From NCBI GenBank assembly GCA_021162845.1, contig JAGGXX010000067.1:1-64000 (forward strand): a stretch of DNA of 64,000 nt, written 5' to 3'. Within the stretch, counting starts at the first letter, position 1. Every line of letters begins with the position of its first letter. This stretch comes from Thermoprotei archaeon. GTDB lineage: Archaea; Thermoproteota; Thermoprotei; QMSL01; B3-G16. The position numbers were made by a program, and so were the translations under genes. The notes under the pieces were generated by a model. That model did not search any database. It had not been told where the DNA came from and was given only the letters and a program-made list of their open reading frames with translations. Shown in pieces: positions 1 through 8,676 of this stretch.

Positions 1-2
1 GC

Positions 3-368
3 CTACTCCTCAAGCTTAGCGCCTATCCAGACTATGACTTGAGTGCCATTGAGCTTCCCATATATCGTTATGACAGGCCCCATGTCGGCGCTCCTGAGCG
101 CCTTCAGCTCATAGGGGCTCACTGGCGATAGCTGAGCCCTGTAGACCGAGCCATGATATATAACTTCGAGCGTGGCATTCTCGTAGAGCTCAACCCTGGC
201 GGGTATCCCTATATCTAGCATCTCCATGCCGTGAACTAGCGATGCCCTGTTCGCTAAAAGTTCGGCGAGGGGGCGTAGGTTCACCTCAGTCATAGGCATC
301 GCCATGAGGAGTATCACGAGTAGGAGCACCAGCATGTGCGTTAAAAATATTATCTCTATACTCCTCAT
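3..368 (-). CDS. Small membrane-anchored extracytoplasmic protein (pilin-like topology), unknown
   Basis: The 121-residue protein starts with a short charged head and one hydrophobic segment (about residues 5-27). The rest is beta-rich, with no cysteine and few charges, as expected for a protein displayed outside the membrane. I do not recognise a family. It lies 38 bp downstream of the next gene on the same strand (407-1075), which has the same topology, so the two probably share a transcript that continues off the left edge. The architecture resembles the pseudopilin-like proteins at 7.6-9.6 kb, but I cannot show homology by eye. The function is inferred only from topology. Confidence 0.6.
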   Translation of the reverse strand: MRSIEIIFLTHMLVLLLVILLMAMPMTEVNLRPLAELLANRASLVHGMEMLDIGIPARVELYENATLEVIYHGSVYRAQLSPVSPYELKALRSADMGPVITIYGKLNGTQVIVWIGAKLEE

Positions 369-406
369 CCCGTTATGAGGAGGGAAGGTGTCTTATTTAG
401 CTTTTC

Positions 407-1075
407 TCAATCGCATATCCATAGCTCTTCGATGAGGGATACATATAGCACTGCGGGGGGTTCTAACGTCTGCGTCATGGCTTCCTCGCCATCTATTATG
501 ACCCTGATTTCGACTCGCCTTAAATATATCCTCAGGAGCGAGGAAGTGGTCATGTTAAGGGGATGTAGCGTAAGCCCCTTCCTAAGGGGTTGGATCGCCC
601 GGAGGTACCTGATCAACAGTCCATAGCAGTTGAGATTCAGGGGAGCCGTGCATGTGACGAGGCGAACCATGGGCTTCGGGTCTATTATCGCCTCGGTGTA
701 GTTTAAGAAGACCGTGACATACCTTCGCGTGACGAACTTCGACGCTATGTCGGGCCCGTATACTGTCTTGGGCTGTGAGAAACGGGCATCTAGCACTATT
801 CTGCTACGGTTAACTAAGAAGACCACAGGCTTTTCATGGGGCAGGACTAGCGTTATGTTTAGGGGAGTAGCCAAGGCATATACTGAGAGGGTCAGCCTTA
901 CCGGGTTCTCGAGTTCTATAGCTTGGGCTATCTCCACGAGGCCGCTAGTCAAGTAGCGCTCCTCCTGACCCAAGAATTTGCGTGACGGACTGAGCGAATA
1001 TACCGTCAGGGCTATTAGGGATATGATGCTGAAGAGCAGTAGGATCCTCTCTATCGTCAGCAAGGCCTTACCCAA
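407..1075 (-). CDS. Membrane-anchored extracytoplasmic beta-rich protein, unknown
   Basis: This 222-residue protein has an N-terminal transmembrane helix (about residues 8-28) followed by an extracytoplasmic beta-rich domain with several N-x-S/T sequons (for example NITL, NRSR, NYTE, NMTT). It is first in a leftward unit with the gene at 3-368, and its promoter region is the 43-bp gap shared with nadE. The segment around residues 70-90 (NITLVLP followed by a valine-rich stretch) resembles in style the protein at 7633-8058, hinting at a related surface-filament role. No enzyme motif is visible. The function is unknown. Confidence 0.6.
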   Translation of the reverse strand: MGKALLTIERILLLFSIISLIALTVYSLSPSRKFLGQEERYLTSGLVEIAQAIELENPVRLTLSVYALATPLNITLVLPHEKPVVFLVNRSRIVLDARFSQPKTVYGPDIASKFVTRRYVTVFLNYTEAIIDPKPMVRLVTCTAPLNLNCYGLLIRYLRAIQPLRKGLTLHPLNMTTSSLLRIYLRRVEIRVIIDGEEAMTQTLEPPAVLYVSLIEELWICD

Positions 1076-1118
1076 ATCTTAAGACGTTTGAAGCCTATTT
1101 AAGAGAGAGGGAGGGGGA

Positions 1119-1937
1119 TTGAAGCTAACCCTTGACTCCCTGAGGATAGATGCGGAGAGGGTGGAGAGATACATAGTCTCGTTCATAAGGGAGAAGGTGA
1201 GAGAGGCCGGAGCTGAAGGAGGCGTCTTGGGGTTAAGTGGAGGGGTCGATAGCTCTACGATGGCCTATTTGGCCGTGAGGGCCTTAGGTAAGGACAAGGT
1301 GATGGGGCTAATAATGCCTGACAAGAGGACTACACCTGAGGAGGACCTGAAGGATGCCGTTAATGTGGCTGAAAGGTTAGGCATAGAGTATCACATCGTT
1401 GACATAACCCCGATTTACGATACCCTGTCCAATACGATACCCATATATGATCCTAGGAACGTCAAGGCTAATGGCAATATAAGGGCGAGGACAAGGATGA
1501 TCATACTTTACTATTATGCCAATACCCTCGGGCGGATGGTCATAGGCACTGGGGATAGGAGCGAGATACTGATAGGCTATTTCACTAAGTATGGCGATGG
1601 CGGGGTTGACATACTCCCGCTAGGCTGTCTTTATAAGTCGCAGGTGCGGCAGATGGCACTGTATCTTGGCGTTCCGAGGAGGATAGCCCTCAAGCCCAGT
1701 AGCCCCCGCTTGTGGCCGGGACATGAGGCCGAGAAGGAGTTAGGGCTGAGGTATGAGGAGGTGGATTTGATACTTCACGGATTGATCGATCTGGGCATGA
1801 AGGTTGAAGAGGTGGCGGAGGCCACGGGGATAGGTTTAGAGAAGATACTCAAAGTAAAGTCGATGATGGAGAGGAGCAGGCACAAGAGGGAAATGCCACC
1901 TATACCCCGGGTACCCGGATTAAACGAACTCGGATAG
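1119..1937 (+). CDS. nadE: NH3-dependent NAD+ synthetase
   Basis: This enzyme amidates deamido-NAD+ to NAD+ using ATP and ammonia, the last step of NAD synthesis. The adenylate-forming PP-loop SGGVDSS is at residues 40-46. The later segment IGTGDRSE and the metal/substrate loop near residues 165-180 fit the family. At 272 residues it is the usual size of the ammonia-dependent form and lacks a nitrilase-type glutaminase domain. The start is TTG, placed directly after a purine-rich GGGAGGGGGA ribosome-binding sequence. It is divergent from the 407-1075 gene and its 3' end overlaps the converging 1920-2639 gene by 18 bp. Confidence 0.93.
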   Translation: MKLTLDSLRIDAERVERYIVSFIREKVREAGAEGGVLGLSGGVDSSTMAYLAVRALGKDKVMGLIMPDKRTTPEEDLKDAVNVAERLGIEYHIVDITPIYDTLSNTIPIYDPRNVKANGNIRARTRMIILYYYANTLGRMVIGTGDRSEILIGYFTKYGDGGVDILPLGCLYKSQVRQMALYLGVPRRIALKPSSPRLWPGHEAEKELGLRYEEVDLILHGLIDLGMKVEEVAEATGIGLEKILKVKSMMERSRHKREMPPIPRVPGLNELG

Positions 1938-2639
1938 CTCTGGGAATCTCCTCTTTTTCCTCACTTTAGGTAACTTATCGGTAGCATCAATGACCCCCAG
2001 CGGCTTTCTCTCGACGAAGCCCATATCCATCAAGTGGTATAGGACGTCCTTGGGCTCCTTAACCCCAAGCGCCTTTAAATCAAGGACGAAACGTAGCTCA
2101 CCTACACTGGGGTACTCATTTAGATACTCTATTGCCTTCCTTAGATCCTCGTCATACTCCTTAAAGACCTCTTCTGCTTCCGCGCTCTCTTCGCTTATTT
2201 CCATGACTTCATCGCTTTCAGCTTTAATTCCCTTAGGCTCAACCTTCTCTTCCGGCTTGATCGATTGAGGCTTCGGGGGAGGAGGTTCCTCGATGGTTAG
2301 GGATGAGAACAGTGGGCTGAAGCGTAGCTTCGGGGGAGGGGGTTTTTGCTTCTCAGGCGTCTTACGCTCAGGAACATCGACTTCAACTACTTTTTGAGTA
2401 CCATCATTGACTATTATGACCTCAGGCATCGTGAAGGTCAAGGGCCCTTCGTTCAGCTTCCTCAGGGCTCCTTCATAACGCACTATCCCGTCATTTCTGA
2501 GGTCACTTACTATCATGGATAGCGTTATAAGGCCTATCTCGTTATCCGCAGCCCATTTGAGGAGCTCGCTTAGGTCAACGCGCTTTTTGGTAAGGAGAAA
2601 AGACCTTACCTTTTTCATTAGCTCGTTATAGCCGCTCAT
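1920..2639 (-). CDS. Two-winged-helix protein with proline/glutamate-rich linker, unknown
   Basis: The 239-residue protein has an N-terminal helical segment (residues 1-75) that looks like a winged helix, a low-complexity P/E/K-rich linker (about 95-160) containing proline runs, and a C-terminal helical domain (about 160-230) that could be a second winged helix. This pattern suggests a DNA- or protein-binding adaptor rather than an enzyme. It does not match a family I can name. Two perfect palindromes lie in the 93-bp region upstream (2661-2680 and 2698-2709) and might be its own operator. It converges on nadE with an 18-bp overlap. Confidence 0.65.
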   Translation of the reverse strand: MSGYNELMKKVRSFLLTKKRVDLSELLKWAADNEIGLITLSMIVSDLRNDGIVRYEGALRKLNEGPLTFTMPEVIIVNDGTQKVVEVDVPERKTPEKQKPPPPKLRFSPLFSSLTIEEPPPPKPQSIKPEEKVEPKGIKAESDEVMEISEESAEAEEVFKEYDEDLRKAIEYLNEYPSVGELRFVLDLKALGVKEPKDVLYHLMDMGFVERKPLGVIDATDKLPKVRKKRRFPELSEFV

Positions 2640-2660
2640 TGGAGATCCATGCTAAGTTTA

Positions 2661-2680
2661 GCTTAACATGCATGTTAAGC
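2661..2680. promoter_or_regulatory. Perfect 20-bp palindrome, candidate operator
   Basis: The sequence GCTTAACATGCATGTTAAGC reads the same on both strands. It lies 21 bp upstream of the start of the 1920-2639 gene, between it and glmM. A role as operator for the winged-helix protein is inference. It could also form a small hairpin downstream of the glmM stop. Confidence 0.45.
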
Positions 2681-2697
2681 CTATCGCAACATGACGA

Positions 2698-2709
2698 TGT
2701 GATATCACA
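2698..2709. promoter_or_regulatory. 12-bp palindrome TGTGATATCACA, candidate operator
   Basis: TGTGATATCACA is perfectly self-complementary and sits 17 bp from the 20-bp palindrome in the same intergenic region. A TATA-like AGGCTTAAAAGC for the leftward gene lies near 2727-2738, so both palindromes would fall near or downstream of its transcription start. Confidence 0.35.
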
Positions 2710-2732
2710 GAAGTGGACGTACGCTTTTAAGC

Positions 2733-4118
2733 CTAAGCCCTGCTCATTAGCGAGCTTATTATATCCCTCAGCTTTGCCTTCATCTCCTCAACAAGGGCTT
2801 GGGCTCTTCCGGGTTCCTTGGCCTCCGCGAACACCCTATATATAGGCTCCGTTCCACTTGGTCTAGCTAGGACCCATGAGCCATCGCTGAACCAGACCTT
2901 AGCTCCATCTATGGTCTCGACACGTCCTCCTTTAATCTCGCTTAGAAGAGCCCTCAATACCGCTTCCTTTAGCTCGTTAGGACATGGCACCTTGTCCTTT
3001 ACCTGGTAGTATTTAGGTAGGGAGGCGAAGAGTTTCGAGAGGGGTTCATTTCTGCGAGTTAGGATATCCAGTATTAAGGCGGTGGCCATCGTGCCGTCCC
3101 GTACAGGTATGTGAGGGGCGTAGAAGATGCCACCATTCTCCTCTATGCCCAGCTCTGCGCCTAACTTAAGCATAGTCCTGGACACGATGATACTACCGAC
3201 TTTAGTATAGACCAGATTCCCACCATACTTATTGACCACATCCTCTACGGCCTTTGATGTACTCACAGGTGCGACTATAGTTCCACCTGGATTACGTTCG
3301 AGATAGTCCATGACTATTAGCGCAGCTGACCTATCACCCCAGTGAGCTCTACCTTTTTCGTCTACGAATATGGCCCTATCCCCATCTCCGTCATGTGCTA
3401 CGCCCATGTCCGCACCAGCAGCTATCACCGCATCGGATAATGTCCCTAAGTTATCTAATCGAGGCTCCGGATCCCGCCCAGGGAACGTACCGTCTAAGTG
3501 AGCGTTCACCGTAAGCACACGACAGTTAAGCGACTTAAGCAGGAGCGGTGTAGTGAGCACGCTCACGCTGTTGGCTGGATCTACCGCTACCGTAAGCTTC
3601 CGTTCCATTATGGCGCTTATATTGACGTGCTTGAGTACAGCCCTTACGTAATCCTCTACGAGTCCTTGAATCCTCATGTAACTGCCGACCTCGTTCCAGC
3701 TGACGTATCGGAATTTTCCTTCAAAGAATATGCTCTCTATGACCTCCTCCTTCTCCCTGGGTATCTCGACGCCATCGCTATCTATCACCTTTATGCCGTT
3801 GAATTCAGGGGGATTATGGGATGCTGTTATCATGATGCCGAAGTCGAAGTCCCCCGACTTAACGGAATACTGTAAAGCAGGCGTTGTGATGAGACCAGCG
3901 TCATAGACGCTTACCCCTGTGCTCATGAGCGCACTAGCCACGGAGGAAGCTATGGTCTCACCTGTTAACCTCACGTCCCTTCCAAGGAGGCATCTACGCT
4001 TTCCGAAAAACGTGCCGATAGCAAGTCCTACCTTAAGCACGTCTTCGAGCATGAAATCCCTACCTAGGACAAAACGTATTCCGTTCGTCCCGAAAAGTCT
4101 CTTCAAGGCGTTCACCAC
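2733..4118 (-). CDS. glmM: Phosphoglucosamine/phosphomannomutase family enzyme
   Basis: This alpha-D-phosphohexomutase interconverts hexose(amine) 6- and 1-phosphates. The phosphoserine loop TASHNPP carries the catalytic Ser at residue 100. The Mg-binding DGDGDR loop is at 243-248 and the phosphate-binding SGTEP is at 421-425. At 461 residues it has the normal four-domain length. The N-terminal FGTNGIR is typical of the archaeal GlmM/ManB group. Exact substrate (GlcN-6-P, Man-6-P or Glc-6-P) cannot be fixed by eye. The GlmU-like gene at 31.8 kb makes a role in UDP-GlcNAc synthesis plausible. The first two codons are both GTG, so the start could be three bases later. Confidence 0.9.
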   Translation of the reverse strand: MVNALKRLFGTNGIRFVLGRDFMLEDVLKVGLAIGTFFGKRRCLLGRDVRLTGETIASSVASALMSTGVSVYDAGLITTPALQYSVKSGDFDFGIMITASHNPPEFNGIKVIDSDGVEIPREKEEVIESIFFEGKFRYVSWNEVGSYMRIQGLVEDYVRAVLKHVNISAIMERKLTVAVDPANSVSVLTTPLLLKSLNCRVLTVNAHLDGTFPGRDPEPRLDNLGTLSDAVIAAGADMGVAHDGDGDRAIFVDEKGRAHWGDRSAALIVMDYLERNPGGTIVAPVSTSKAVEDVVNKYGGNLVYTKVGSIIVSRTMLKLGAELGIEENGGIFYAPHIPVRDGTMATALILDILTRRNEPLSKLFASLPKYYQVKDKVPCPNELKEAVLRALLSEIKGGRVETIDGAKVWFSDGSWVLARPSGTEPIYRVFAEAKEPGRAQALVEEMKAKLRDIISSLMSRA

Positions 4119-4170
4119 CGAGGTCTCTTAAAGCACCCTGATGAATACACAATGTATTAATTATCGTGCC

Positions 4171-4180
4171 TCCATTTAAG
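4171..4180 (+). promoter_or_regulatory. TATA box for the MoxR/VWA operon
   Basis: TCCATTTAAG centres about 24 bp before the ATG at 4201, the spacing expected for a leaderless archaeal transcript. Confidence 0.5.
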
Positions 4181-4200
4181 TTATCGGACAAAGAGGTCTG

Positions 4201-5106
4201 ATGATGGAAGAGAATCTCAGGTTTAAGCTTCTATCGGCCATCAAAAGGGCTGAGGAGGTAGAGGAAAAAGTAGACATAGTGCTCAAGGGGCAATACCTTG
4301 AGGCTTATGAGCTACTCAGGGACTCCGAGGATGCGGGGCTCACGCCAGCCATAGTGGGACCGCCTGGTGTGGGCAAGACGCTTCTTTGCAGGTACTACGC
4401 GAAGCGTACCGGAAGGCCCTTTTATTGGGTTACCCTTGACGAGAATACTAAGCCCTCTCACCTGATAGGGGCGTTTAACCCAGCCGTGGTGCTGGATAAG
4501 GGCTTCTCACTCGAGGCTTTTGAGCCTGGCCCCCTTACCCTGGCAATGATAGAGGGAGGAGTCTTCGTCGCTAATGAGCTCAATAGAGCTAGCGAATACG
4601 TGCAGAACGTCTTCCTAGAACCCCTCGAGGAGAGATCTTATTACATAGCTCATGTGGGCAGAGTGAGGGCTACAGACGAGTTCTTCTTCATAGCCAGCAT
4701 GAACCCCAGCGAATTGGCTGGAGTGCATAGGCTAAGCGAGGCGTTAAGGGATAGGATCCACGTGTGGATAGCCCTTTCCTATCCGGATAGGGATACGGAG
4801 TTGGAGATAGTTAGAATGCATTGTAGGAGATATAACCTGCCCAAGGACGTCCTAGATAAGGTATATACCATAGTCTCTCGGACTCGAAATCATCCGGAGC
4901 TAGAAAAACCGGCATCGATAAGATCCACGATAGCCATAGCAAAGCTGGTGGCGGAGAGGGCACGTAAAACGGGAAACTATGATGACGATACCATAGCTGA
5001 AGCGGCATTTAACGTACTCGTAGGTACGCTGAAGGCCAGGCCTGGGATTAGGGTAGAGGCCGTAGCTAAGTCCATAATAATGGAGGCTCTGAAGCATAAG
5101 AGGTGA
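4201..5106 (+). CDS. MoxR-type AAA+ ATPase
   Basis: This 301-residue AAA+ protein has Walker A GPPGVGKT at residues 53-60 and a Walker B region GGVFVANE at 119-126. The sensor-1 SMNP motif and an arginine-rich RDRI segment follow. The residue before the catalytic Glu is Asn instead of the usual Asp (NELNRA where many MoxR proteins have DEINRA). MoxR ATPases act as chaperones that insert metals or remodel partners together with VWA proteins, and the next gene, 7 bp downstream, encodes such a VWA protein. The start is the first of two ATG codons. The client protein is not identifiable here. Confidence 0.88.
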   Translation: MMEENLRFKLLSAIKRAEEVEEKVDIVLKGQYLEAYELLRDSEDAGLTPAIVGPPGVGKTLLCRYYAKRTGRPFYWVTLDENTKPSHLIGAFNPAVVLDKGFSLEAFEPGPLTLAMIEGGVFVANELNRASEYVQNVFLEPLEERSYYIAHVGRVRATDEFFFIASMNPSELAGVHRLSEALRDRIHVWIALSYPDRDTELEIVRMHCRRYNLPKDVLDKVYTIVSRTRNHPELEKPASIRSTIAIAKLVAERARKTGNYDDDTIAEAAFNVLVGTLKARPGIRVEAVAKSIIMEALKHKR

Positions 5107-5113
5107 CTAGGGG

Positions 5114-7225
5114 TTGGAGATAGAGGAGATAGAGCGGTTCGCCACCGAGTTCGTGGAGCGGTTAAGGAGGGCTGGAGCCCCGGAGGATTTCAAGCCCTCG
5201 ATACGCCAGTCAATTGCGCTGGCTAGGCTTCTAGAAGCGATGAAGTTGAGGAAGGGCAAGCTCGATAAGGAGGACTTCATAAGGGCTGCGCTAGCAGTTA
5301 CACCACCTGAGGCCAAGGATCTAGCATTAGATGTGGTTCAGGAGATGATGGGAGGGAGCTATAGCAACATATTTCACAGGCTGAGGGCGTTTCCATTTTT
5401 ACCTCCATTCCCCCTCCAGCTACCCATCCCGATCGGAGGGGGGTATAATGAGGGGTTAAGCGAGAGGGGAAGGAAGGTATTCTCAAAGGCAATAGCGGGT
5501 AACCCTCAAGCCATGAGAGACTTCAAGAAGCTAGCTGAGGAGAATCCAGTAGAGGCGGCGAAGGTCTTTAATAAGCTCGAGAGGGCAGGAATCGCCAATC
5601 TGGACAACTATGCCGGGATAATCTCCAGTAGCATAAGATCCCTTGAGGATTTCTACCAGGTGTTCTCGGTATCGCGCATACTTCCTTCCAATCTAGAGGA
5701 CATATTGAACCATGCGTACAGGAATTACCCTCTTGATAAGGCGTACAGGCTTGCTGATAAGATAGATAGTATAGCTAATTCTAACATGAGGGAACTCATC
5801 ATTAAACACTATTGGGAGATGGGAAAGAAGGAAGGCAACATACCCTCTCTTAGAGAGGTGGCCTCTTCGCCTGCACCGATAAAGGAGTGGCGCCAGATGC
5901 TAGATGCATCCTTAAGGATGGAGATCGAAAGAGCCCTTAGATCCGAGGATCCGGCTAGGGCCTTAACAGAGCTTGCCAAACAGCTTAAGGCATACAGCGA
6001 TTACTGCCAAGAGGAGTGGTGCTCTAAGCCATTACGCGCTGCATCGAAGAAGGTAGCCAAAATGGCCTATGAGGCCTCCAAGAGGGAAGGAGAGGAAAAG
6101 ATGAGGGAAATAGAAAGAGAGCTCATGAAGGAGAGGCTTGAGCCTACATTGAAGTCGAAGATATCGCATAAGCTCAGGGGTATTAAGGGGAGGCAGAATT
6201 TGGACAAGCTGGCTAGAAGCAGTTACAATGATGTCTATGATGAGCTGGGACAAGGGAAGGTCAACATAGAGGAGCTATTGAAGCGTGCCGCGAAGTTCAA
6301 TAATAGAGAAGCCATGGCTGCTATGGCCCATAGGGATCTTAATGCTACCCTAGAGGCCGCTAAGAAGCTAGGCTTGGTGGATAAGGTCTTAGACAGCCTT
6401 AGCGCAGGGCCCGGGGAGAACCTACTAAAGGAGTGGTATAGGAGCAGGAAGAAGATAGACAGCATGATGAGACATATAGTGAAGCGTTACGTGAAGGAGG
6501 TCTTATTGGACGTGGGCAGAGGCTATGCAGTATCTAAGTTCGGAGGACTCGAAGGAGGACCCCTACCGAGCTTCATGCTCAAGCCTTATGAACCAGGCGA
6601 TGACCCTTCGCTCGTCGACCTAGAGGAGTCCATAGAGAACATACTAGCTCAGGGCAAGATCCCGAAGTACCTGAGGTATGAGGATCTACTTATGAGGGAG
6701 GAGGAAAGGGGGAAGATAGCTATCGTGTTGCTCAATGACATAAGCGGTAGCATGGCTGGCGAGAAACTGTTCTACATGAGCATATGTAGTCTGATGCTCC
6801 TCTACGCCTTTAGGAGGGAAGATTTAGCGGTAGCCTTCTTCGAATCCGATACCTACAAGGTCAAGAATATCGATGAAAATATAAACATAGAGGACATAGC
6901 TGATGAGTTATTGGACCTAGAGGCCTTCGGCGGTACGTGCGTCTCAAGAGCGTTGCTCTGGGCCGAGGAGCAATTCAATAAGACGAAGGCTAAGGCGAAG
7001 GCGTTGGTACTTCTCTCTGATTGCGCGTTCTATGATTATGAGGAGGCACTAGCCTTAACGACAAGGCTCAAGAGAATGAATACTCTGATATTCGTCGTCA
7101 CGCCGAAGTGGAGCTATGAGGAGAACATAGTTAAGGCCCTCAGGAGCATAGGGACCGTAGTAGTTCATGTGAATAATTTAGAGGAATTACCGGACATCCT
7201 TACGACCATAACCAATAGTATTTAG
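5114..7225 (+). CDS. VWA-domain protein paired with MoxR ATPase
   Basis: The 703-residue protein has a long alpha-helical, charged N-terminal and middle part (about 1-520) and a C-terminal von Willebrand A domain. The MIDAS motif D-x-S-x-S is at residues 542-546 (DISGS), with the MIDAS threonine in the following FGGT segment and the aspartate in LLSD. A proline-rich stretch lies near residues 90-105. It begins with TTG seven bases after the MoxR stop, so the two are translationally linked. MoxR/VWA pairs act as ATP-driven maturation or disassembly machines. The helical region here is not one I recognise, so its substrate is unknown. The 3' end overlaps the opposing gene by 4 bp. Confidence 0.82.
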   Translation: MEIEEIERFATEFVERLRRAGAPEDFKPSIRQSIALARLLEAMKLRKGKLDKEDFIRAALAVTPPEAKDLALDVVQEMMGGSYSNIFHRLRAFPFLPPFPLQLPIPIGGGYNEGLSERGRKVFSKAIAGNPQAMRDFKKLAEENPVEAAKVFNKLERAGIANLDNYAGIISSSIRSLEDFYQVFSVSRILPSNLEDILNHAYRNYPLDKAYRLADKIDSIANSNMRELIIKHYWEMGKKEGNIPSLREVASSPAPIKEWRQMLDASLRMEIERALRSEDPARALTELAKQLKAYSDYCQEEWCSKPLRAASKKVAKMAYEASKREGEEKMREIERELMKERLEPTLKSKISHKLRGIKGRQNLDKLARSSYNDVYDELGQGKVNIEELLKRAAKFNNREAMAAMAHRDLNATLEAAKKLGLVDKVLDSLSAGPGENLLKEWYRSRKKIDSMMRHIVKRYVKEVLLDVGRGYAVSKFGGLEGGPLPSFMLKPYEPGDDPSLVDLEESIENILAQGKIPKYLRYEDLLMREEERGKIAIVLLNDISGSMAGEKLFYMSICSLMLLYAFRREDLAVAFFESDTYKVKNIDENINIEDIADELLDLEAFGGTCVSRALLWAEEQFNKTKAKAKALVLLSDCAFYDYEEALALTTRLKRMNTLIFVVTPKWSYEENIVKALRSIGTVVVHVNNLEELPDILTTITNSI

Positions 7226-7572
7226 CGACGATGAAGTATGAAGAGGAGGATCGCTACCACTATTAAAGCTATTAGGGCGCCGAAGGTAGCTAGGGCCTTA
7301 CCGTATGGACCCCAGGCCACACCGATAGGCACTAAGAAAGGAAAGCCTATGAAGATTATGGCCCCGCTTGTGGAGCCCGCAGTGAGGCCTCCAAGGAGAG
7401 GGGCCATCACGGCTAAGAGCATGCCGACTATCGTCATGACGAAACCTATCACGAATAACTTAGCCTCCAATGAGGGGGCGTAAGCGTTATTACGCTCGCG
7501 TATATCCCTTACGTAGCTCCTATAAGATCTACCCAGGTCTAGGCGGGGTTTCTCCTTCTCATCCTCTGGCAT
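7222..7572 (-). CDS. Small membrane protein, possibly DUF131-like
   Basis: Two hydrophobic hairpins follow a soluble basic/acidic N-terminus. The segment SGAIIFIGFPFLVPIG resembles the DUF131 signature, a short archaeal membrane family of unknown function; this match is from memory and tentative. An in-frame ATG exists 39 bp upstream at 7611. I prefer the start at 7572 (M-P-E-D-E) because AAGGGGAT precedes it and the upstream part encodes an odd hydrophobic peptide. It is the last gene of the leftward pilus-like cluster, 61 bp after its neighbour (21 bp if the upstream ATG is used), and may be a membrane accessory. Confidence 0.6.
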   Translation of the reverse strand: MPEDEKEKPRLDLGRSYRSYVRDIRERNNAYAPSLEAKLFVIGFVMTIVGMLLAVMAPLLGGLTAGSTSGAIIFIGFPFLVPIGVAWGPYGKALATFGALIALIVVAILLFILHRR

Positions 7573-7632
7573 CCTAAATCCCCTTGAAAGAGAATATAGG
7601 AAAAGGAACATAAATATTATCCTCTTTAAGGC

Positions 7633-8058
7633 TTACATGACGCGCTGTTCTACGACTTCTACATCGAGAACTGAAGGAGCGCTACACACCACCTTAAGCG
7701 TGTAGATATATCCCCCTGGCAGTACGATTTCCCTCCTGAATTGTAGACCGTTAAGGGCTATCCATCCGATTCCTCGATCCTTGATAAGGCCCAGATATCT
7801 CAGGCTTAGAGGGATAGGGACTGATGCATTGTACCCCAGGAACGACACCGTGTCATTCTGGACTATCAGCCAGATACCTCTCGGGAGGACTACGTTGACC
7901 TGAACGCTACTACCAGGCCTGAAGGCTACCAGCGCGATGGCTCTGAGGAACGTAGTGGGATCTAAGGTAGGTTTGACTAAAGTGTTCACGACGGTATACG
8001 TCATGATTAAATAGACCGTTAGAGCTGTGAATATAAGCGCATACTCAGGGGTTTCCAT
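7633..8058 (-). CDS. Pseudopilin-like membrane-anchored protein
   Basis: The 141-residue protein has an N-terminal hydrophobic helix (about residues 6-28) with an acidic residue just before it (METPEY), followed by a small beta-rich extracytoplasmic domain. It overlaps the upstream gene by 14 bp, so it is translated from the pilus-like operon. The layout of short proteins with an N-terminal helix encoded beside a TadC-like platform and a TadA-like ATPase is typical of minor pilins. I see no canonical class III cleavage site. Its exact role is inferred from position. Confidence 0.62.
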   Translation of the reverse strand: METPEYALIFTALTVYLIMTYTVVNTLVKPTLDPTTFLRAIALVAFRPGSSVQVNVVLPRGIWLIVQNDTVSFLGYNASVPIPLSLRYLGLIKDRGIGWIALNGLQFRREIVLPGGYIYTLKVVCSAPSVLDVEVVEQRVM

Positions 8059-8671
8059 TTATGGTCACCACGAGGGTTATGCCCCTTTCATCGATGATGT
8101 ATAGCCTTATATCACCTTCACTGCGTGTGAAAAGCCTCAGCAGGTAAGTCTGATCTGGTAGAGGATGTACATTCAGGACATAAAGTTCCTTCGAGTAGAA
8201 GCTCACATCAACAGGCCTATCGCTTAGCAGCTCTACCTTGGCTATCACCAGCCTATGTGCTGTTAAGCTACTGGGGACTTTTCTGATCACCTCAACCCTA
8301 GCCGAGAGAAAGACCGTTATGACTTCGGTTCCCCATGGATGATTAAAGAACACCCTCGCGTATGCGGAGGATCCGTTCCACGAACATGTGAAGTTTAGCA
8401 CGCTTCCTTCAAAGTCACTATATTCTCTCATAACTTCCATCTCATCCATTAACGTATCATTGAATAGGTCGCATAGCGAATCTGGGGTGAGGCCATTCTC
8501 AGATGCCTGTTTAGAGACCAAGGATAGGGCATTCGCCACGGCCAGATAGTCTAATGCTATCGCCTTTTCTTCTAACTCCCTTTTGATAGGATAGAGCTCT
8601 AAGGGATAGGCTAAGGAGAACGACAGGATCAGCATGATGGAGAGCACATAGGTTATGAGCAGGTAATTCAA
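8045..8671 (-). CDS. Pseudopilin-like membrane-anchored protein
   Basis: The 208-residue protein has an N-terminal transmembrane helix (about 3-24). A helical stretch then continues to about residue 60, as in the long first helix of pilins, followed by a beta-rich domain with N-x-T/S sites and two cysteines (SLCDLF and FTCSW) that could form a disulphide. It lies 5 bp downstream of the 8677-9051 gene and overlaps the next gene by 14 bp. No catalytic motif is visible. A minor-pilin or adaptor role is inferred from the operon. Confidence 0.62.
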   Translation of the reverse strand: MNYLLITYVLSIMLILSFSLAYPLELYPIKRELEEKAIALDYLAVANALSLVSKQASENGLTPDSLCDLFNDTLMDEMEVMREYSDFEGSVLNFTCSWNGSSAYARVFFNHPWGTEVITVFLSARVEVIRKVPSSLTAHRLVIAKVELLSDRPVDVSFYSKELYVLNVHPLPDQTYLLRLFTRSEGDIRLYIIDERGITLVVTINGNP

Positions 8672-8676
8672 TTACA

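Noticed and set aside
2639-2845. 68-residue plus-strand frame over the glmM end
   Set aside because: It lies across the palindromes and the antisense of glmM, has no ribosome-binding site and no recognisable protein features.
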